A stretch of 9,458 bases of DNA, from the NCBI GenBank assembly GCA_027619145.1, contig JAQCGA010000114.1, positions 1 through 9,458 on the forward strand, given 5' to 3'. The translations under genes were made by a program, and so were the position numbers. Shown piece by piece: positions 6,747 through 9,458 of the stretch. Under the pieces are notes generated by a model. That model saw only the letters and a program-made list of their open reading frames with translations. It had not been told where the DNA came from and did not search any database. Position 1 is the first letter of the stretch, and every line of letters begins with the position of its first letter. This DNA is from a bacterium (GTDB lineage Bacteria > Latescibacterota > UBA2968 > GCA-2709665).

Positions 6747-8459
6747 TTACGGTTGTGGGAGAATGCTGACCCGGAGAACTTTGCTGGTTGCTGGCAGATT
6801 GTGATACGTATTTGGAGCAAGGCGAACGCGTGTGTCTGGATCCGCTGCGCCTGTGTTGGGACCGGACTGGAATGGAGCCTGGTCTCGGCCAGCACCAGGA
6901 GGCTGATCCAGTTCTGTGCCAGCGTCCCAGAGGTTCACGTACACATTGCCCTGGGCTGGATTGCCAACGGCATCCCAGAGGGCGATGCCTGATTCATCCG
7001 GGGCATAGAAGAAGTCGTTGGAGGGTACAAACATGGTTGCCAGCGAGAGTTTGTCACCCGGTGAAGCTGTGAATGTGAATTCGTAGGCCGCACCCGGGAG
7101 GAGCGGGCCGGGACCGCTTGCGCCCACGGGGGTGTTAAATGCACCGCTGGAAGCTACGTCCATGCGCCCGGCCAGCGATGTGGCCAGGGATGCAGGATTT
7201 CCGTCTTCGGCGAGGGCTTCGAGGCCTTGCCCGGAGTTGGGATGACCTGAACGGAAGAGGATACCCGGAGTGCGATGCACAGCCCAAACACCCGGTGCCA
7301 AAGGCGCGGTAATACCAGTTTTGGCGGCCAGCGATGTGGCCAGGGGTGCAGGATTTCCGTCTTCGGCGAGGGCTTCGAGGCCTGCACTCTGGTCGGGTTG
7401 GCCGCTGGTAAAGAGAGGGCCGGGTTCTGTGTGTACGACCCATACGCCGGGTGCGAGCGGGGTGGGTAGAGAGCTGCTTCCGGAGATGTTCTCAATACGA
7501 GCGCGGAATCCGGTAGCCGATGTAGGTGTCAGAGTGACCCGAACTACGCTGCTGGCTGCCGGGAGGTTGCTGAACGTATCCGGAGCCAGGCGCACGGTGT
7601 TATTCGGGTCCACCGCGCCGGTGTTCGGACCTGATTGTCGTGGAGCCTGGTCCAGGCCGGTTCCTGGTTCCTGGTTGATTTCTGTGCCCGAGTCCCACAG
7701 TCGAATCTGGGCAGTAACGTCGCCGGAAACCTGCTGGCCGCTTGTATTCCAGAGGGCAATACCTGATTCATCCGGGGCGTAAAAGAAATCATTGGAGTGA
7801 ACAAACATGGTGGCAAAAGAGAGGCGTGACCCCGGCGGTGCGTGGAAGTTGAATTCATAGGCCGCACCCGGTCCGATGGGTGCTGGACTACTGGCACCTG
7901 CGGGGGTGTTGAAGACACCGCTTGCCGCGAAGGGGTACACCTGAGAGATATTTTCGATGCGAACCCGGAAGGTGGCTTCGGCGCGAGTGCCGGGTGCAGC
8001 AGAGGCCGAACCACCAATGGGTAAGGATAAGAAGGTTTGCAGACCCCTGTTGATGGGGATGCTGTTCCAGGTGCCTATGACATTCCCCGAGGTTGGATTT
8101 GTGGCGCGGGCCAGGTAATACCCGGATTCGCTGCCGATTGTGATGCTGGCGCGGCCATTTGTGTCTGTACTTCCCTGCCACTGGTAGTTTGGACTGCGGC
8201 CAGAGACCGAGTTGGAGAGTGCGATGTTGACACCTGCCATTGGGACGCCGTTTTGCGTGACAGTGGCCACGACGAGGGTTTGTGTTCCGGAATTGCCGGT
8301 GGTCTGTTTGGCCAGACGGGCGGTCTCGCTGCTAGACATCATGGTAGAGTCATTTCCAGAGGAGGAGGTCTGGGAGACGGGATTCGGGCTTTTGTTGCAC
8401 CCCCAGGCCAGAAATGCCAGGACCAGAAAAAGGTGTGTCAGTTGAGGTCGAAATTGCAT
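6747..8459 (-). CDS. Spondin_N domain lipoprotein
   Basis: This 570-residue protein is secreted and probably lipid-anchored. A signal peptide (QFRPQLTHLFLVLAFL) ends in a lipobox-like LAWGC with Cys21, although Trp at -2 is unusual. A Ser/Thr-rich linker (about 22-57) and an Ig/CarboxypepD-like domain (about 60-148) follow, then two spondin_N domains, about 163-311 and 317-567. Both spondin domains share FRxRIENIS, SGxFNTPxGAS, LATMFV or FATMFV, SNDFFYAPDESGIALW, and LWDxGTE followed by PNTGA. The first lacks the APLAPGVWxVH...GLEALAEDGNPA module, and the second has it twice (about 334-379 and 386-431). ATG at 8459 is preferred because AAGGA lies eight bases upstream. The ATG at 8468 would add three residues but sits against that site. 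The function is unknown: spondin domains in animals mediate extracellular adhesion, and a similar surface role here is inference. Confidence 0.87.
   Translation of the reverse strand: MQFRPQLTHLFLVLAFLAWGCNKSPNPVSQTSSSGNDSTMMSSSETARLAKQTTGNSGTQTLVVATVTQNGVPMAGVNIALSNSVSGRSPNYQWQGSTDTNGRASITIGSESGYYLARATNPTSGNVIGTWNSIPINRGLQTFLSLPIGGSASAAPGTRAEATFRVRIENISQVYPFAASGVFNTPAGASSPAPIGPGAAYEFNFHAPPGSRLSFATMFVHSNDFFYAPDESGIALWNTSGQQVSGDVTAQIRLWDSGTEINQEPGTGLDQAPRQSGPNTGAVDPNNTVRLAPDTFSNLPAASSVVRVTLTPTSATGFRARIENISGSSSLPTPLAPGVWVVHTEPGPLFTSGQPDQSAGLEALAEDGNPAPLATSLAAKTGITAPLAPGVWAVHRTPGILFRSGHPNSGQGLEALAEDGNPASLATSLAGRMDVASSGAFNTPVGASGPGPLLPGAAYEFTFTASPGDKLSLATMFVPSNDFFYAPDESGIALWDAVGNPAQGNVYVNLWDAGTELDQPPGAGRDQAPFQSGPNTGAADPDTRVRLAPNTYHNLPATSKVLRVSILPQP
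7169..7227. repeat. 59-bp direct repeat, copy in spondin module 2
   Basis: This segment matches 7325-7383 at 58 of 59 bases, and the two copies are exactly 156 bp (52 codons) apart. The single mismatch (7190 versus 7346) turns Pro into Ser. It encodes the GLEALAEDGNPA and LATSLA part of the second module. Flanking sequence between the copies is clearly more diverged, so the identity points to recent conversion or strong local constraint. Confidence 0.9.
7325..7383. repeat. 59-bp direct repeat, copy in spondin module 1
   Basis: This is the partner of the repeat at 7169-7227, in the same orientation and the same reading frame. It encodes the end of the first spondin module. The surrounding modules (7323-7460 and 7167-7304) match at about 34 of 46 residues. 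Confidence 0.9.
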
Positions 8460-8506
8460 AGAGGCCATCCTTTGTGAGTTGTTGTAAGTATTCCCCGGCT
8501 CTTTCG

Positions 8507-8535
8507 GATATAAAGTTACAGTTGAAGTATCACAA
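8507..8535 (-). promoter_or_regulatory. Candidate promoter of the spondin lipoprotein gene
   Basis: Read on the minus strand, TTGTGA (8530-8535) and TATATC (8507-8512) are separated by exactly 17 bases. Each matches the sigma-70 consensus at four of six positions. Transcription would start near 8500, leaving a leader of about 40 bases before the ATG at 8459. A promoter is required here because the upstream kinase gene has its own terminator. The weak -35 element overlaps the direct repeats at 8525-8557, which suggests activation by a regulator. Confidence 0.5.
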
Positions 8536-8557
8536 AAGAATCACAGAAGGATTACAA
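8525..8557 (-). promoter_or_regulatory. Three 11-bp direct repeats resembling an OmpR/PhoB-family regulator box
   Basis: On the minus strand three consecutive 11-mers read TTGTAATCCTT, CTGTGATTCTT and TTGTGATACTT, giving the consensus YTGTRATNCTT with no gaps. A further CTGTAAC occurs at 8515-8521, offset by 14 bp. OmpR/PhoB-type response regulators bind direct repeats at an 11-bp pitch, and the E. coli Pho box is two CTGTCAT-like heptamers separated by four bases. The pattern here has the same geometry and a similar heptamer. It overlaps the -35 element of the lipoprotein promoter. The assignment to a specific regulator is inference. Confidence 0.55.
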
Positions 8558-8563
8558 GTGCAT

Positions 8564-8600
8564 AAAAAATGGTCCCGGCTACAAATATGTGGCCGGGACC
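8564..8600 (-). terminator. Rho-independent terminator of the histidine kinase gene
   Basis: Read on the minus strand, a 10-bp stem (GGTCCCGGCC, 8600-8591) pairs with 8580-8571 with one G-U pair and a 10-base loop. It is followed by A and then six T residues (8569-8564). It lies 27 bases after the kinase stop and ahead of the lipoprotein promoter, so the two genes are separate transcription units. Confidence 0.87.
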
Positions 8601-8627
8601 GTGCGAGATTTGTGTGTGGCGGTAGGT

Positions 8628-9458
8628 TCAGACAGGCTTGTAAGCCGGGAGTTCAAAGGTGAATGTGGTGCCGGTGTTTATTTCGCTCTGGACACAGATT
8701 TGGCTGTTGTGGGCTTCTAAGATTTTCTGGGCGATAGCCAGGCCCAGGCCCGCACTGCTGGCATTTTTTGCGCGACTTTTGTCCGCACGATAAAAACGGT
8801 CGAAGATAAAGGGCAGGTCTTCGGGAGAGATGCCCTGGCCGTTGTCCTGGACGCAAACCTGCACGCTGTTTTCAAGGGGCGTGAGTTTTACGGTGACGTC
8901 GCCGCCTTCAGGCGTGTAGCGCAGGGCATTTTCAAGCAGGTTGGAAAGGGCGCGTTCGATCATTCCAATGTCTGCGTACACAAAAGGAAGGTTCGGGGAG
9001 TTTGGTGGGTGCAGGCGAATGCGTTTTTCTTCTGCTTGAGGCTGAAATTCCAGGATCAGGTCCTGGGCAAGTTCTGCCAGAGAGAAGGGCTCTGTTTGAG
9101 GTTCTACCTGGCGGGCATCGAGCTTGGAGAGTTCGAAGAGTTCGTTGACCAGGCGGCTGAGCATGGAGACGTTATGGTACACGGTGTTGAGGAAGCGGCG
9201 GCGCTGTTCCAGGGAGAGCGTCGATTCTTTCATGAGCACGGTTTCGAGATATCCCTGAATGGAGGCCAGTGGGCTGCGGAGGTCGTGCGAGATGTTGGCA
9301 ATGAGTTCCCGGCGGAGGACGTCGTTTTGCCGAATTTTTTCCATGCTGGAGATAATTGTGTCCGCCATTTGGTTGAAGGCGATGCCGAGCTGGCCAATTT
9401 CGTCGCGGGAGTGTACGAGAACTCGTTGCGGGTAGTCGCCTTGTGCAAACTTTTGCAC
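8628..9458 (-). CDS. Sensor histidine kinase, C-terminal part (runs off the window)
   Basis: The visible 276 residues are the cytoplasmic half of a two-component sensor kinase. The N-terminal sensor and membrane segments lie beyond the window, so the GTG at the edge is not a supported start. The fragment opens with the end of a HAMP domain (GDYPQRVLVHSRDEIGQLGIAFNQM, shown here as its two ends GDYPQRV and DEIGQLGIAFNQM). The HisKA dimerisation segment then has the phosphoacceptor His58 in ANISHDLRSPLASIQGY. The ATPase domain has the N box SNLLENALRYTP (Asn177), the G1 box DNGQG (205-209), the F box FIFDRFYRADKS and the G2 box AGLGLAIA (236-243). All catalytic boxes are intact. The layout resembles PhoR/BaeS-type kinases paired with OmpR-family regulators. 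The partner gene is probably just outside the window. Confidence 0.93.
   Translation of the reverse strand: MQKFAQGDYPQRVLVHSRDEIGQLGIAFNQMADTIISSMEKIRQNDVLRRELIANISHDLRSPLASIQGYLETVLMKESTLSLEQRRRFLNTVYHNVSMLSRLVNELFELSKLDARQVEPQTEPFSLAELAQDLILEFQPQAEEKRIRLHPPNSPNLPFVYADIGMIERALSNLLENALRYTPEGGDVTVKLTPLENSVQVCVQDNGQGISPEDLPFIFDRFYRADKSRAKNASSAGLGLAIAQKILEAHNSQICVQSEINTGTTFTFELPAYKPV

Noticed and set aside
7169..7383. CRISPR array or mobile-element ends as the source of the direct repeats
   Set aside because: There are only two copies, both in frame inside a protein domain, with coding spacer and no transposase or leader nearby.
8469..8627. A small gene between the lipoprotein and the kinase
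   Set aside because: The stretch is explained by a promoter, direct repeats and a terminator. No short frame there has a ribosome site and a plausible product.

Overview
The window is a stretch of bacterial chromosome, moderately GC-rich, with strong Shine-Dalgarno sequences, tight gene overlaps and hairpin terminators. The organism cannot be fixed from the sequence. Phytanoyl-CoA dioxygenase-like, Gfo/Idh/MocA and amidohydrolase-2 genes side by side, next to a molybdenum hydroxylase, recall environmental lineages such as Poribacteria, Latescibacteria, Chloroflexi or KSB1-like bacteria. That placement is only an impression. The predicted lipoprotein indicates an outward-facing cell-envelope protein, but not a specific phylum.

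Layout: (1) Bases 1-92 are the 3' end of a gene whose product ends in a membrane helix, followed by a good rho-independent terminator (121-166). (2) A leader with operator-like GTCCG repeats precedes a complete three-gene molybdenum hydroxylase operon, in the order large (Mo-cofactor), medium (FAD) and small (two 2Fe-2S) subunit (304-3922). The genes are joined by two ATGA overlaps. (3) A terminator-like hairpin (3959-3989) lies just before a second same-strand group: a Gfo/Idh/MocA dehydrogenase, a PhyH-type Fe(II)/2-oxoglutarate dioxygenase and a TIM-barrel amidohydrolase (4017-6674). (4) A perfect 16-bp hairpin (6695-6730) separates these from the minus strand. (5) The minus strand holds a lipoprotein with an Ig/CarboxypepD-like domain and two spondin_N domains (6747-8459), then, upstream of it, the 3' part of a sensor histidine kinase (8628-9458) with its own terminator.

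Functional reading: the six plus-strand enzymes fit a catabolic island in which hydroxylation by molybdenum and iron enzymes, NAD(P)-linked oxidation and hydrolysis act on one small organic substrate. The substrate is unknown, and active-site residues argue against xanthine. No transporter or regulator of this pathway lies in the window.

The two points most worth following are on the minus strand. The spondin lipoprotein has a conserved N-terminal module missing from its first spondin domain and present twice in its second, with a nearly identical 59-bp DNA repeat inside. Its promoter carries three 11-bp direct repeats resembling an OmpR/PhoB-family response-regulator box, next to the histidine kinase gene.
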